From JAXLRU01 sp046330935 (lineage in GTDB: Bacteria; Actinomycetota; Actinomycetes; Actinomycetales; Kineosporiaceae), in NCBI GenBank assembly GCA_046330935.1, contig JAXLRU010000006.1:310001-374000 (forward strand): DNA of 64,000 nt, written 5' to 3'. The notes under the pieces were generated by a model that worked only from the letters and a program-made list of their open reading frames with translations, was not told the origin of the DNA and made no database searches. Made by a program: the position numbers and the translations under genes. Shown here one piece after another: positions 50,990 to 60,600 of this stretch (its first letter is position 1; each line of letters starts with the position of its first letter).

Positions 50990-53071
50990 TCATGCCTGCT
51001 CGACGCGCGCCCCGCCGCTGGCGCCGGCCACCACCCAGCGGTCGCGCCCCGTGCGCTTGGCCGCGTAGAGCGCCACGTCCGCGGCGCCCATCAGCTCGGC
51101 CGCGCCCGTCCCGTGGTCGGGGAACACCGCGACGCCGACCGAGACGGTCACCGGGCGCGAACGGCGGCCCACGGTGAAGGGCTCGGCGCGCACCACCTGG
51201 ACGATCCGGTCGGCCACCCGGCGCGCGCCCGCGAGGTCGGTCTCGGGAGCGATGACGCAGAACTCCTCCCCGCCGTAGCGGGCCACCGTGTCCACCTCGC
51301 GCAGGCACTCCTGCAGCCGGCGGGCGAACTCCCGCAGCACGCCGTCCCCGAAGGCGTGGCCCATGGTGTCGTTGACGTCCTTGAACTTGTCGAGGTCCAG
51401 CATCAGGACGGCGAGCGGGTGCCCGAAGCGGGAGGCCCGCTCCACCTCCCGCGCCAGCGTCGCCGACAGGTGGCGGAAGTTGCCCGCCCCCGTCAGCGGG
51501 TCGGTGACCGACTGCCGCCGGGTCTCCTCGTGCTGGCGGACGTTCGCCACGGCCGTCCCGGCCTGGCTGGACAGCACGCGGATGGCACTGACCGTCTCGG
51601 CGTCGAAGTCCTGCGCGCCGTCCTCGCGCGCGATGGCCAGGGCACCGAAGACGCGGTCGCCCTTCATCAGCGGCAGGGCCAGCGCGGCCTGCAGACCCTC
51701 GGGGACGGCGTCCGCCTCGGCCGCCCCCTCCGGCCCGCCCTCGCGCCGGCCCCGGACCAGCTCGCGCCGCTCCACCGACCGGCCGGCCAGCACCCCGAGG
51801 GCCTCCGCGACGGCGGGTGCCTGGTCGGGCCGGCCCGCCGCGGAGTGGCACGCCTGCACCTGCAGCCCGCCGACGTCACCGAGCAGGACCAGGCCCACCG
51901 ACGCGTCGGCCCCGAGCATCGCCGAGTCGAGGACCGTGGCGACCAGGCCGTCGAGGTCGTGGCTGCGGCCCAGCGCCTCGCCCACGTTGTCGAACATCTC
52001 CGCGACCGCCCGGGAGCGATCCCGCAGCGCGCCGACGGTGCGTTCCAGCTCGTCGGCCATCGCGTCGAAGGAGGTGGCCAGGCGTCCCACCTCGTCGCGT
52101 CCCCGCAGGCCCGTGCGGGCCGACAGGTCGCCGCGGCGCAGCCTGTCCGCCACGGCCGCGACGTGCTCCAGCGGCGCGGTGAGCCGCCCGGCCAGCAGCG
52201 ACACGAGCACGACGGCGCCGACCGCGGTGACCGTGACGACGGCGAGCAGGGTCAGCTGCAGCCGGGCCAGGTCGCGCGCGCGGGACAGCCCGACGACGTC
52301 GAACGGGACGCCGTTGTAGGCCGGGCGCACCTGGTAGTGGCGGCCGTCGATCTCGCCCGAGAGGCTGCCGTGCGGCATCGCCGCACGGACCGCGATCGTG
52401 AGCTCCTCGGACATGGTGGTCGCGAGGACCCCGCCGCCGCCCGCCTCAGGCGCGCTCGCGGTGCTCGCGTGCGGCGCGGTGACCAGCACGTCGTCGGCCG
52501 CGGGCAGTCCCAGGGCCGCCACCACCCGGTCCAGGGAGCCGTCGTCGACGGGGTACCAGACGACGACGCGCGCGAGGACCGTCGAGGCGTCCCCCGCGGC
52601 GCCGGTGAGCTCCACGGGCACCGACTGGCTCAGCGCCGGGTCGGAGCTGACGCCGCGACCCTGCGAGCACGACGCCCCCAGCTGCACCCGCGCCGCACGC
52701 CCGGCGGCCTCGGGCGCCACCGGTCCGGCGCTGGCCAGTGCCTGACCGTCCGGCCCGAGCACGACGACCTGGAACCCCTCGCGACGCGCGGCCGCGGCCT
52801 CGACGGCCTCCCTCGCGGCCCGCTGGGTGATCGTCTGCGAGACCACCGCCCCCGCCAGCAGCCGGTTGGAGACGGCCGTCAGGGTGTCGCCGACGCCCAG
52901 GCACGCCTGGGTCAGCTCCTGCTTCACGGCGTCGGCGGCCTGGCCAGCCGCCTGGTCGGTCGACGCGCTGACCTGGCGCGGCGCCAGGACGCCGATGACC
53001 AGCCACGCGGCGAACAGCGGGCCGAACATCCCCCCCGCCAGCACGAGGGCCAGGCGCGCCCGTAGCGACAT
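50990..53071 (-). CDS. Membrane diguanylate cyclase (HAMP-GAF-GGDEF)
   Basis: 693 residues. Helix near 8-30, extracytoplasmic sensor (30-275) with Cys pair, second helix near 280-305 (LTLLAVVTVTAVGAVVLVSLLAG), HAMP (305-360), GAF (about 380-520), and GGDEF domain with active motif RYGGEEF near 620. An RxxD inhibitory site (LREVD) precedes it by five residues, so product feedback is expected. It synthesises c-di-GMP, which often drives exopolysaccharide. ATG 53071 has GAGGAGAC upstream; the frame is open to 53275 without homology. Confidence 0.93.
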   Translation of the reverse strand: MSLRARLALVLAGGMFGPLFAAWLVIGVLAPRQVSASTDQAAGQAADAVKQELTQACLGVGDTLTAVSNRLLAGAVVSQTITQRAAREAVEAAAARREGFQVVVLGPDGQALASAGPVAPEAAGRAARVQLGASCSQGRGVSSDPALSQSVPVELTGAAGDASTVLARVVVWYPVDDGSLDRVVAALGLPAADDVLVTAPHASTASAPEAGGGGVLATTMSEELTIAVRAAMPHGSLSGEIDGRHYQVRPAYNGVPFDVVGLSRARDLARLQLTLLAVVTVTAVGAVVLVSLLAGRLTAPLEHVAAVADRLRRGDLSARTGLRGRDEVGRLATSFDAMADELERTVGALRDRSRAVAEMFDNVGEALGRSHDLDGLVATVLDSAMLGADASVGLVLLGDVGGLQVQACHSAAGRPDQAPAVAEALGVLAGRSVERRELVRGRREGGPEGAAEADAVPEGLQAALALPLMKGDRVFGALAIAREDGAQDFDAETVSAIRVLSSQAGTAVANVRQHEETRRQSVTDPLTGAGNFRHLSATLAREVERASRFGHPLAVLMLDLDKFKDVNDTMGHAFGDGVLREFARRLQECLREVDTVARYGGEEFCVIAPETDLAGARRVADRIVQVVRAEPFTVGRRSRPVTVSVGVAVFPDHGTGAAELMGAADVALYAAKRTGRDRWVVAGASGGARVEQA

Positions 53072-53201
53072 GCGTCTCCTCGCGGTCCCGGTTTCCCTGT
53101 CAACCGACCACCAGATCGTGACACGATGAGAGCACGGAGTGAACGAGGCGGCACGACGTACCGTGCTCGGCGCGCCGAGCACGCGACGAAGGAGTTGCCC
53201 C

Positions 53202-53843
53202 GTGACCGGCTTCCTCGACCTCCCTGCCACCGCCGACGCGGCCCTGGCGGACAAGCACGCCATGCGCCGCCGCATCCGGGCCGAACGCGCCGCACGTCCT
53301 GCGGCCGAACGGCTGCGGCTGGCCGAGCATCTGGTGGACGTCGCGGCCGAGACCCCGCAGCTGCACCGCGTCGAGTGCGTGGCCCTCTACGCCTCGATGC
53401 CCGGCGAGCCCGGCACGGCACCCCTGCGCGCCTGGCTGCGCGAGCGCGGGGTCCGGGTGCTGCTGCCCGTGGTGAGCAGCGAAGGGCTGCGCTGGGCGGT
53501 CGACGACGGCGACCTCGCCGCCGCCCCGGCCGGGACGCCCGGCGGCGCGACCCCCCGCACGCCCGCGGGCCCGCCGGAGGACCTCCGCCTCGCCCAGGTG
53601 GTGCTCGTGCCGGCCCTCGCGGTCGACACCCTCGGCAGGCGGCTCGGGCAGGGCGGGGGCTTCTACGACCGGTCCCTGCGCCACGCCCACCCCGCGGCGC
53701 TGGTCGCCGCCGTCGTCCACGACGCCGAACTGCTCGACGCGGCCGTCGAGCCGGTGCCCACCCAGCCGCACGACCACCTCGTCTCGGCCGCGCTCACGCC
53801 TAGCCGGTGGCGGCTCCTCGACGCGGTCGTCGACCTGCCCTGA
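53202..53843 (+). CDS. 5-formyltetrahydrofolate cyclo-ligase
   Basis: 213 residues. Converts 5-formyl-THF to 5,10-methenyl-THF with ATP. KHAMRRRIRAERAARP near 20, LYASMPGEPGTAPL near 66 and the signature LGRRLGQGGGFYDRSL near 148 are typical. GTG 53202 has AAGGAG 9 nt upstream; an in-frame GTG at 53139 is less well supported. Neighbour of galU in mycobacteria too (Rv0992c). Confidence 0.94.
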   Translation: MTGFLDLPATADAALADKHAMRRRIRAERAARPAAERLRLAEHLVDVAAETPQLHRVECVALYASMPGEPGTAPLRAWLRERGVRVLLPVVSSEGLRWAVDDGDLAAAPAGTPGGATPRTPAGPPEDLRLAQVVLVPALAVDTLGRRLGQGGGFYDRSLRHAHPAALVAAVVHDAELLDAAVEPVPTQPHDHLVSAALTPSRWRLLDAVVDLP

Positions 53844-53846
53844 CGC

Positions 53847-56504
53847 TCACTCGCCGGGGGCGAGGGTCTGCTCCTCCTCGGCGGCGGCCGTCACCGCCTG
53901 CGTGCTCGTGGGCCACGGGAAGCTCTCGCCGTCCAGCCACGCCTGCCACTGGTCGCCGTAGTGCGCGTCGAAGGGGTGCCCCGACTGCCCCGACTGGTTG
54001 ACCCAGCGCGAGCCGTCGTCGCGGCCCAGATCGGCCACCATCCGCATCGCCGGGGCAACCGTCACGGCGTACCCGCTGGTGGAGGCGTCCCAGGCGAAGG
54101 AGTTCACCGTGGCGCTGCCGCCGGGGGCCGCCTGCGGGCCCCGGTCGAGCCACCGCCCGAGCACGCCACCCGCGCTGCCCGCGGTGTCGTCCAGCGTCAC
54201 GCTGTGCAGCTTGCCCCAGCGCCACCGGCTCGGGTCCTTGCCGAGGGTGCTGGTCAGGCGCAACCGGGCGGCCTGCAACGCCCGGGCGAGGATCGCGTCG
54301 CGGGTCTCGACGACGCCGGGGGTCCGCTTGTCGTCCCACCAGGGGTCGTTGGGGCGCTGCAGCAGCTGCCGCACGACCTCGACCCAGCGGCCGCCGCCGT
54401 CGGGCCTGGCGCCGGCCGGCAGCTCGTCGGCGAAGGCGAGGTCGAGCAGCGTCGCCCAGACGGCGTTGAAATAGGCCGCAGCCGCCGAGTCGGTGCCCTG
54501 CGTGTAGTCCCAGCCGCGCAGCAGGTCCTGCGCCTCCTCGGTGAAGGCGTCGACGCCGGTCAGCAGCAGCCGCGGGACGAGGATCGCCGCCACGGGGCTG
54601 CGCGTGTCGCCCTGGATCCGCTCGACGTCGGCGACCGTCAGCGGGCGCCCCGTGGCCTTGGCGCGGTCGACGAGGTCACGGATGCGCTGCGCCCGGTAGC
54701 CCGGGTCGCCGTCGCGGGTGAGGCCGGAGGAGTCGGCCGTCAGCGGCTGGTTGGCCGCCACGACGAGACCGTCGCCCGGATCGAGCACCCGGGGGAGCCG
54801 GTCGGCGGGCACGGTGCCCGTCCAGGTCGAGGACGCCGTCCACCCGGGCAGCGGCCACGAGCCGTCGAGCGCGAAGGCCCCGAGGCGACCGCCCCGACGC
54901 GTCGGCACCGCGCCCGCGGCGACCATGCCGATGTGGCTGCCCTGGGCGTAGACGATCGCCTCGGCCGGGGCCGAGAACAGCGCCGCGGCCGTCTCGACCT
55001 GCTCCGGGGTGGCCGCGCGGGCCAGCGCGAGCAGGCCGTCCATCGTGCGGCCCGGCTTGAGGCCCGTCCAGGCCAGGCTGACGGCGTAGACCTGGCCGCC
55101 CTCCTCGGCCGCGTCGGCCGCCTGCGCCGGGACGCCGCCCAGCGCGATGGCCGGATCGGAGACGATCGGCCCCACCGCCGTCGAGCGCACCGTGACGGTG
55201 CGGGAGGAGGCCCCCGCGACGGCCACGGTCTCCTCGCGCGTGCTCAGCGCCACGGTCTCGCCGTCGCGGTCGTAGCCCCGGCCGTCGGCGCTGAGCCGCT
55301 CCAGGTAGAGGTCGGAGGTGTCCGCGGCCAGGCTGGAGGTGCCCCAGGCCAGGACGGCGTTGCGGCCCGCGGCCACGCCCGGCAGTCCCGCGAAGCCGAA
55401 CCCGCTGACGTCGTAGGGGCAGGCCGCGGAGACCTCGGTGCAGTGCAGGCCGATCTGGTAGGTGGCGCCGGGCACGGACGTGCCGAGGTGGAGGTCGTCG
55501 GCGAGCAGCGGCGCCCCTGACGCCGTGCGCGACCCGGCGACCGCCCAGGCGTTCGAGCCCGCGGCCTCGCCGCCGCCGACCCCGCCGGGGTGGTCCGCGA
55601 GGGCCTGCGTCACCGCCTGGAACGCCGTCGTCGCCGAGGGGGCCGCCAGCGCGGCCGCCAGGTCGTCGTCCGCGTCGTCCTCGGCCGGGGTGGCCGCGAC
55701 CGGCAGCCGGGAGGGCGACGTCTGCCCGCCGCCGTCGCCGTCGGTGCCCGCCTCCCCCGGCGTCGTGCCGTCGGGCACCGGGGCCGCGCCGTCGACGTCC
55801 GCGACGACCGCCGTGTTGAGGTCGTCGGGGAAGGTGGGGTGGAGCTGGTCGACCCGGCGCGCGTCGCGGACCGTGGCGAAGGCGCGGGCGCGGCCCAGCT
55901 GCGCGCGGTCGACGCCCTGGAGGTCCCACGCCATCGCCTTGAGCCAGGCCAGGCTGTCGACGGGCGTCCACTCGTGGATCGCGGGCAGCTCGTGGCGGCG
56001 CGCGAGCAGCGTGTAGGACAGCGAGATCTCCCCCGGCGCCCGGCCCCGCAGGTAGTCGTTGACACCGTCGGCGTAGGACTGCAGCGCCGCCCTCGTCGAG
56101 GGGTCCAGGCTCGCGAGTTCGGACTCGGCGACCCGGCGCAGCCCCAGGGTCCGCATCAGGACGTCGGTGCGCACCGCGCCGTCGGCGTCCCCCAACAGCT
56201 CGGCGAGGCGGCCAGAGGCGGCACGCCGGCGCAGGTCCATCTCGAAGAACCGGTCGGACGCCGTGACGAAGCCCTGGGCGCGGAAGAGGTCGGCCTGGTC
56301 GGAGGCGTACAGCTGCGCGACGCCGCGCTCGTCACGGATCACCCGGACCGACGCGGTGAGGCCCGGCACTGTCACCGTGCCGTCGCGCTGCGGGAACGGC
56401 CGCCGGGTGGCCACCACCGCCGTCGTCGTGCCCGCCACCAGCGCCAGGACCACCAGCCCCAGGACGGCCACGAGGGACAGGCGCAGCGCACGGCGTCGGT
56501 TCAC
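53847..56504 (-). CDS. Penicillin acylase family Ntn-hydrolase, membrane anchored
   Basis: 885 residues. N-terminal anchor (about 8-32), alpha chain, spacer rich in Asp/Pro/Thr, then the autocatalytic site GSNAWAV near 330 where Ser becomes the N-terminal nucleophile of the beta chain. DRFFEMDLRRR and NSFAWDAS are further family blocks. Such enzymes cleave amides, including acyl-homoserine lactones or beta-lactam side chains; substrate here unknown. GTG 56504 is preceded by TAGGCT and 7 nt; GTG 56525 is an alternative start. Confidence 0.9.
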   Translation of the reverse strand: MNRRRALRLSLVAVLGLVVLALVAGTTTAVVATRRPFPQRDGTVTVPGLTASVRVIRDERGVAQLYASDQADLFRAQGFVTASDRFFEMDLRRRAASGRLAELLGDADGAVRTDVLMRTLGLRRVAESELASLDPSTRAALQSYADGVNDYLRGRAPGEISLSYTLLARRHELPAIHEWTPVDSLAWLKAMAWDLQGVDRAQLGRARAFATVRDARRVDQLHPTFPDDLNTAVVADVDGAAPVPDGTTPGEAGTDGDGGGQTSPSRLPVAATPAEDDADDDLAAALAAPSATTAFQAVTQALADHPGGVGGGEAAGSNAWAVAGSRTASGAPLLADDLHLGTSVPGATYQIGLHCTEVSAACPYDVSGFGFAGLPGVAAGRNAVLAWGTSSLAADTSDLYLERLSADGRGYDRDGETVALSTREETVAVAGASSRTVTVRSTAVGPIVSDPAIALGGVPAQAADAAEEGGQVYAVSLAWTGLKPGRTMDGLLALARAATPEQVETAAALFSAPAEAIVYAQGSHIGMVAAGAVPTRRGGRLGAFALDGSWPLPGWTASSTWTGTVPADRLPRVLDPGDGLVVAANQPLTADSSGLTRDGDPGYRAQRIRDLVDRAKATGRPLTVADVERIQGDTRSPVAAILVPRLLLTGVDAFTEEAQDLLRGWDYTQGTDSAAAAYFNAVWATLLDLAFADELPAGARPDGGGRWVEVVRQLLQRPNDPWWDDKRTPGVVETRDAILARALQAARLRLTSTLGKDPSRWRWGKLHSVTLDDTAGSAGGVLGRWLDRGPQAAPGGSATVNSFAWDASTSGYAVTVAPAMRMVADLGRDDGSRWVNQSGQSGHPFDAHYGDQWQAWLDGESFPWPTSTQAVTAAAEEEQTLAPGE

Positions 56505-56511
56505 GACCGGA

Positions 56512-56532
56512 AGCCTAGCCAGCACCTAGGCT
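56512..56532. promoter_or_regulatory. Divergent -10 boxes arranged as an inverted repeat
   Basis: AGCCTAG (56512-56518) and CTAGGCT (56526-56532) form a perfect 7-bp dyad with a 7-nt spacer. Each arm contains TAGGCT in the outward direction: minus strand 7 nt before the acylase GTG, plus strand upstream of the antiporter. A single bound protein could control both. Confidence 0.5.
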
Positions 56533-56635
56533 GAGGGCGGGTACCCCGGTCCCGCGCGAGGGCGTGCGGCGCACCTCGGCGCGCTCGCGTGCGACGGCGG
56601 CGCTGCGGGGTGAGCGGCCCGGGAAGGACCACCGC

Positions 56636-58252
56636 GTGACGATCGACCGCCTCGGCGTCGTCCTGCTCGTCGCCTCGGTGGTCCTGCTCGTCTGCGTGGT
56701 GGCCGTGCGGCTGTCCGTGCGCTCCGGCCTGCCCTCGCTGCTGCTCTACCTCGGGCTCGGTCTGCTCCTCGGCGAGGACGGCATCGGCCGGATCGGGTTC
56801 GACGACACCCGGCTCACCGCCGTCCTCGGCTATGCGGCGCTCGTGGTGATCCTCGCCGAGGGCGGCCTGACCACGCGCTGGGAGTCGATCAAGCCGAGCG
56901 TTGCCCCCGCGGCCCTGCTGGCCACCGTGGGCACGAGCGTGTCGATCGTGGTCACGGGCGTCGCCGCCGCGTGGCTGCTCAACACCGACCTCGTGTTCGG
57001 CCTGCTCGTGGGCGCCGTGCTGTCCTCCACCGACGCGGCGGCCGTGTTCTCCGTGCTGCGCCGCGTGCCCCTGCCCCCTCGGGTCACCGCGCTGCTGGAG
57101 GCCGAGTCGGGGTTCAACGACGCCCCCGTGGTGATCGCCGTCGTCGCCCTGACCTCCGTGGCCGGGGGCCACAGCGAGCACGGGCTGCTCTTCTACGCCG
57201 GCGAGGCGGTCCTCGAACTCGCCGTCGGCGGCGTCGTCGGCGTGGCGGTGGGCTGGGGCGGCGGCTGGGCGATCAAGCGGGTCGCGCTGCCCGCCTCCGG
57301 CCTGTACCCGATCGCCGTCCTCAGCCTCGCCGTCGGGGCCTACGGTGCCGCCGCCGTCCTGCACGGGTCCGGCTTCCTCGCCACGTACCTCGCCTCCCTC
57401 GTGCTCGGCAACCTGCGGCTGCCGCACCGGGCGGCCGTGCGCGGCTTCGCCGAGGGCCTCGGGTGGCTGGCGCAGATCGGGCTGTTCGTGCTGCTCGGCC
57501 TGCTGGCCACGCCGTCGCGGATGGGCGGGCAGGTGCTCGCCGCCGTCGCCATCGGACTGGTGCTCCTGCTGCTCGCCCGGCCCCTGTCGGTGGTGGCCTC
57601 GACGGTGTGGTTCCGGGTGCCGTGGCGCCAGCAGGTCTTCCTGTCGTGGGCAGGGCTGCGCGGGGCCGTGCCCGTCGTGCTCACCACGATCCCCGTCTCC
57701 GCCGGGCTGCCCGGCAGCGGGGACATCTTCGACCTCGTGTTCGTGCTCGTCGTCCTCTACACGCTCGTGCAGGGCCCCACGCTGCCCCTCGTGGCCCGCG
57801 TGCTCGGCCTCGCCGAGGACGACCGTGCCGTCGACCTCGACGTCGAGGCGTCGCCGCTGGGCGCGCTGCACGCCGACGTACTGCAGGTGAAGGTGGGGCC
57901 CGCCTCGCGCATGCACGGCGTCGAGGTGTTCGAGCTGCGGATGCCCGCGGGCGCCAACGTCACGCTGGTCGTGCGCGACGGCAAGTCGTTCGTGCCCACG
58001 CCGCGCACGATGCTGCGCCACGGCGACGACCTCATCATCGTCGTGCCCTCGGCCGTGCGGCGGGCCACCGAGGAGCGGCTGCGGGAGATCTCCGCCGCCG
58101 GCAAGCTCGCCATGTGGCGGCGGGAGCGTCCCGCCGGGCCTCCCCTGCGCATCCGCGGGCGCGGGCTCGGGCGCGGGCTCGACGACGCCCGGGCGGCCAC
58201 CGTGCTCGGCGGCGATCCGGGTGCGCCCCGCGACGCCGTCCCGCCGGTCTGA
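56636..58252 (+). CDS. CPA1-type K+/H+ antiporter with C-terminal TrkA_C domain
   Basis: 538 residues. About twelve hydrophobic helices in 1-390, including GAVLSSTDAAAVFSVLRR and LEAESGFNDAPVVI near 155, the Na+/H+ exchanger core. Residues 415-490 form an RCK_C/TrkA_C domain (VKVGPASRMHGVEVFELRMPAG), as in NhaP2/CvrA potassium antiporters. GTG 56636 has GGAAGGA upstream; ATG 56564 is in frame but weak. Exports K+ or Na+ for protons. Confidence 0.92.
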   Translation: MTIDRLGVVLLVASVVLLVCVVAVRLSVRSGLPSLLLYLGLGLLLGEDGIGRIGFDDTRLTAVLGYAALVVILAEGGLTTRWESIKPSVAPAALLATVGTSVSIVVTGVAAAWLLNTDLVFGLLVGAVLSSTDAAAVFSVLRRVPLPPRVTALLEAESGFNDAPVVIAVVALTSVAGGHSEHGLLFYAGEAVLELAVGGVVGVAVGWGGGWAIKRVALPASGLYPIAVLSLAVGAYGAAAVLHGSGFLATYLASLVLGNLRLPHRAAVRGFAEGLGWLAQIGLFVLLGLLATPSRMGGQVLAAVAIGLVLLLLARPLSVVASTVWFRVPWRQQVFLSWAGLRGAVPVVLTTIPVSAGLPGSGDIFDLVFVLVVLYTLVQGPTLPLVARVLGLAEDDRAVDLDVEASPLGALHADVLQVKVGPASRMHGVEVFELRMPAGANVTLVVRDGKSFVPTPRTMLRHGDDLIIVVPSAVRRATEERLREISAAGKLAMWRRERPAGPPLRIRGRGLGRGLDDARAATVLGGDPGAPRDAVPPV

Positions 58253-58340
58253 GCCCCCTCACCTCACGCTCGCCTCGGCGTGTCCCTGCCGGCGCCCTCC
58301 CCCGGGTGACGGCTGTGCCGCCGCGCGGTTGTGGCCTAGT

Positions 58341-58369
58341 CTTGGCACTCGAGGGGGCGGAGTGCCAAG
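58341..58369. promoter_or_regulatory. CIRCE element (HrcA operator)
   Basis: CTTGGCACTC, 9 nt, GAGTGCCAAG: 10-bp perfect arms matching the actinobacterial CIRCE (TTAGCACTC-N9-GAGTGCTAA in Bacillus). A TAGTCT -10 box (58337-58342) overlaps its left arm, so HrcA binding would block the downstream chaperone gene. Confidence 0.9.
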
Positions 58370-58445
58370 AACGCGGGCGGTGCGGCCCGCGACGGCGTCC
58401 CCGCCCCGCACGCACCGACGACCGACCGCTCCGCCCGGAGGATCC

Positions 58446-58808
58446 GTGCCCACGTACGCCTACACCTGCACCGCGTGCGACCACTCGTTCGAGGTGCAGC
58501 AGTCGTTCAGCGACGCCTCGCTGACCGAGTGCCCCGAGTGCTCCGGGCGCCTGCGCAAGCTGTACAACGCCGTCGGGATCGTCTTCAAGGGGTCCGGCTT
58601 CTACCGCACCGACTCCCGCGGCGGCACCGGCAAGAACGGCTCGTCCACGCTTCCCGCCAAGGGCGGCAGCTCTTCCGAGTCGTCGTCCTCCGGCACCTCC
58701 TCGTCGAGCACCTCCGGTTCGTCGTCGGGTTCGTCGTCGGCTGCCTCGTCGTCCTCGTCGTCGTCGTCGAGCAGCTCGTCGCCGAGCTCCAGCGGTTCCG
58801 CCGCCTGA
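58446..58808 (+). CDS. ruc: FmdB-type zinc ribbon chaperone (Ruc)
   Basis: 120 residues. N-terminal FmdB zinc ribbon: YTCTACDHSFEVQQSFSD ... ECPECSGRLRKLYNAVG, with CxxC pairs at about 9-12 and 30-33. The last 55 residues are almost all Ser with Gly/Ala and surely disordered. This architecture and position match M. tuberculosis Rv0991c (Ruc), a redox-switched chaperone under HrcA. The CIRCE 77 nt upstream supports that role. GTG 58446 has GGAGGATCC directly upstream. Confidence 0.9.
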   Translation: MPTYAYTCTACDHSFEVQQSFSDASLTECPECSGRLRKLYNAVGIVFKGSGFYRTDSRGGTGKNGSSTLPAKGGSSSESSSSGTSSSSTSGSSSGSSSAASSSSSSSSSSSSPSSSGSAA

Positions 58809-58978
58809 GCTGCGTCGGCGCGGGCCGACCCTCGCTCGGACTCGGTCCGGGCTCGCAGGTGATGCTGCGGCGTCCGTGCAGGGGCCGTCCTCCACAGGGG
58901 TGCTGGGGGGCCGCCTTCGTGGTCGCCCTGTGAGGTCGTTTTCTGGCGGACGGCGACTGCCGACCTAGCGTGCGGCGC

Positions 58979-59898
58979 ATGATGCGTCGGATCCTCAGGC
59001 GTGGCCGGCCCTCGCGGGCCACGCCCGCCGGAGCACGTGCACGGGTGGACGAGCCGGCGCCCGCAGCCTGGGCGCTGGCGGGGCCGGCCGAGATCGCCGT
59101 CGCCCTGCGCCGCAGAAGGAGGCGGTTGATCCGCGCGCGCCTTCGCCGGCCCGCCGCCGTCGCCGCCGCGCTCGGGCTGATCGCCGCCGGCAGGCTCAGC
59201 GCTCCGCCCGCGCCCGTGCCGCTCGTCCCCGTGTGGGTGGCGGCCACCGACCTGCCCGCCGGCGCCCGGATCGACCCCGGCGACCTGCGCCCCGCGCGGT
59301 GGCCGGCCGGCCTGGTCCCCGAGGACGCCTGGCGCGGCCGGGCGCCGGGCTGCTCGACGGTCCCCTCGGCGAGGGAGAGGTCCTCACCGCGCACCGGGTG
59401 CGTGCCGCGCCGTCCCGGGTAAGGCCCGGGTGGGTGGCGCTCAGCTTCCCCGTGCCCGCCGTCCTCGCCGCCACCCTGCGGCCAGGCGACCGGCTTCAGC
59501 TTCTGGCGGGCGGGCAGGGGCCCGACGGCGCGTCGTCCTGGCCGCCAGGCGACCCCGCCGGGACGCCTGGCATCGAGCCGGCGGAGGCCGGTGGTGTGTC
59601 TCCCACCCCGGCCCCTCAGCCTCGGCCGTGGCATCCGACCGACGCTCGTCTGCCACCCTCCGCTGCCGCGCCCGCCCCCGACTCCCCCACCGCCGCGGCG
59701 GGCGGGGTCACCGGCGAGGTGGTGCAGGTCGCCGGGCCTGCCCCGGCACCCGCAGACGGAGGCTTGCTCGACCCCGGGGCCTCGTCCGCGACGCCCGGCA
59801 GCGTCACCGTGCTGATCGCGGTGCGCGCGGACGATGCGGCTCGCCTGGCTGGGTGGGCGCCCGACCAGGTCCTGGTGGCCCTGGTGGCTGCGGGATGA
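58979..59898 (+). pseudogene. SAF-domain protein gene, frameshifted
   Basis: Frame A (ATG 58979) gives a basic region, a helix near 60-75 and the start of a SAF domain (VWVAATDLPAGARIDPGDLRPARWP). Near 59,345 homology moves to frame B (GLLDGPLGEGEVLTAHRVRA, then LRPGDRLQLLAG), which ends at 59898. Removing two bases from the GCGCC at about 59,340-59,344 restores one frame of about 306 residues. SAF proteins resemble CpaB/RcpC pilus assembly factors. A TAGCGT box 7 nt before the ATG suggests a leaderless mRNA. Real damage or error cannot be separated here. Confidence 0.7.
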
Positions 59899-60057
59899 CA
59901 CGGCGCCAGCCCTGGCAACCTCGCACCGCGAACGGCCGACGGCGGTCGTCGTCACCTTCCGTCATGCCCGGTAGCGCGTGGTGGGCTCTGTGAGCCGGAT
60001 CGGTCACCCTCTGATCACCGGAGTGATTCGATCTTCATCCTCCGACGTGATCGACGC

Positions 60058-60063
60058 TACATT
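60058..60063 (+). promoter_or_regulatory. -10 box of mscL
   Basis: TACATT, giving a start near 60,070 and a leader of about 60 nt. No clear -35 element. Confidence 0.35.
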
Positions 60064-60129
60064 GCGTCGAGTTCGGGGACCACGCCCTGCCGCCTGCGCG
60101 GCGACCACGAGATCAAGGACCGCACCGAC

Positions 60130-60522
60130 ATGATCAAGGGCTTCAAGGACTTCCTCATGCGCGGCAACGTCGTCGACCTGGCCATCGCCGTGGTCGTCGG
60201 CGCCGCGTTCGGCAAGATCACCACCGCGATCGTCGAGGGTGTCATCACCCCGCTCATCGCCGCGCTCTTCGGCGAGCCCAACCTCGACTCTGTCGGGTAC
60301 TTCAAGCTGAACGACGCCGAGTTCTTCCCGGGCACGGTGCTGACCGCCGTGGTGAACTTCGTGCTCATCGCCGCGGCGATCTACTTCCTCGTGGTCGTGC
60401 CGATGAACCACCTGGCCGCCCGCCGCAAGGCCGGCGAGGAGCCCGCGCCCGCCGCTCCGGCCGAGGACATCCTGCTGCTCACCGAGATCCGCGACCTGCT
60501 GGCCCAGCGCCGCGACGCCTGA
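60130..60522 (+). CDS. mscL: Large-conductance mechanosensitive channel
   Basis: 130 residues. MIKGFKDFLMRGNVVDLAIAVVVGAAFGKI is the N-terminal helix and pore-lining TM1 (its first 14 residues are near invariant in MscL); TM2 is at about 75-98 (VLTAVVNFVLIAAAIYFLVV). The C-terminal helix (LLTEIRDLLAQR) bundles the pentamer. Opens at extreme membrane tension to release solutes. Terminator follows 11 nt after the stop. Confidence 0.96.
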   Translation: MIKGFKDFLMRGNVVDLAIAVVVGAAFGKITTAIVEGVITPLIAALFGEPNLDSVGYFKLNDAEFFPGTVLTAVVNFVLIAAAIYFLVVVPMNHLAARRKAGEEPAPAAPAEDILLLTEIRDLLAQRRDA

Positions 60523-60532
60523 TCCGCCTCGC

Positions 60533-60567
60533 TGAGGGGGTGCCGCCGATCCGGTGGCACCCCCTCA
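60533..60567 (+). terminator. Terminator of mscL
   Basis: 12-bp perfect stem (60533-60544 with 60556-60567) with further pairing inside the 11-nt loop. No T-tract. Confidence 0.7.
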
Positions 60568-60600
60568 CGCATGTGCGAAGTCCTGTGAGAAAGGCTCCTG

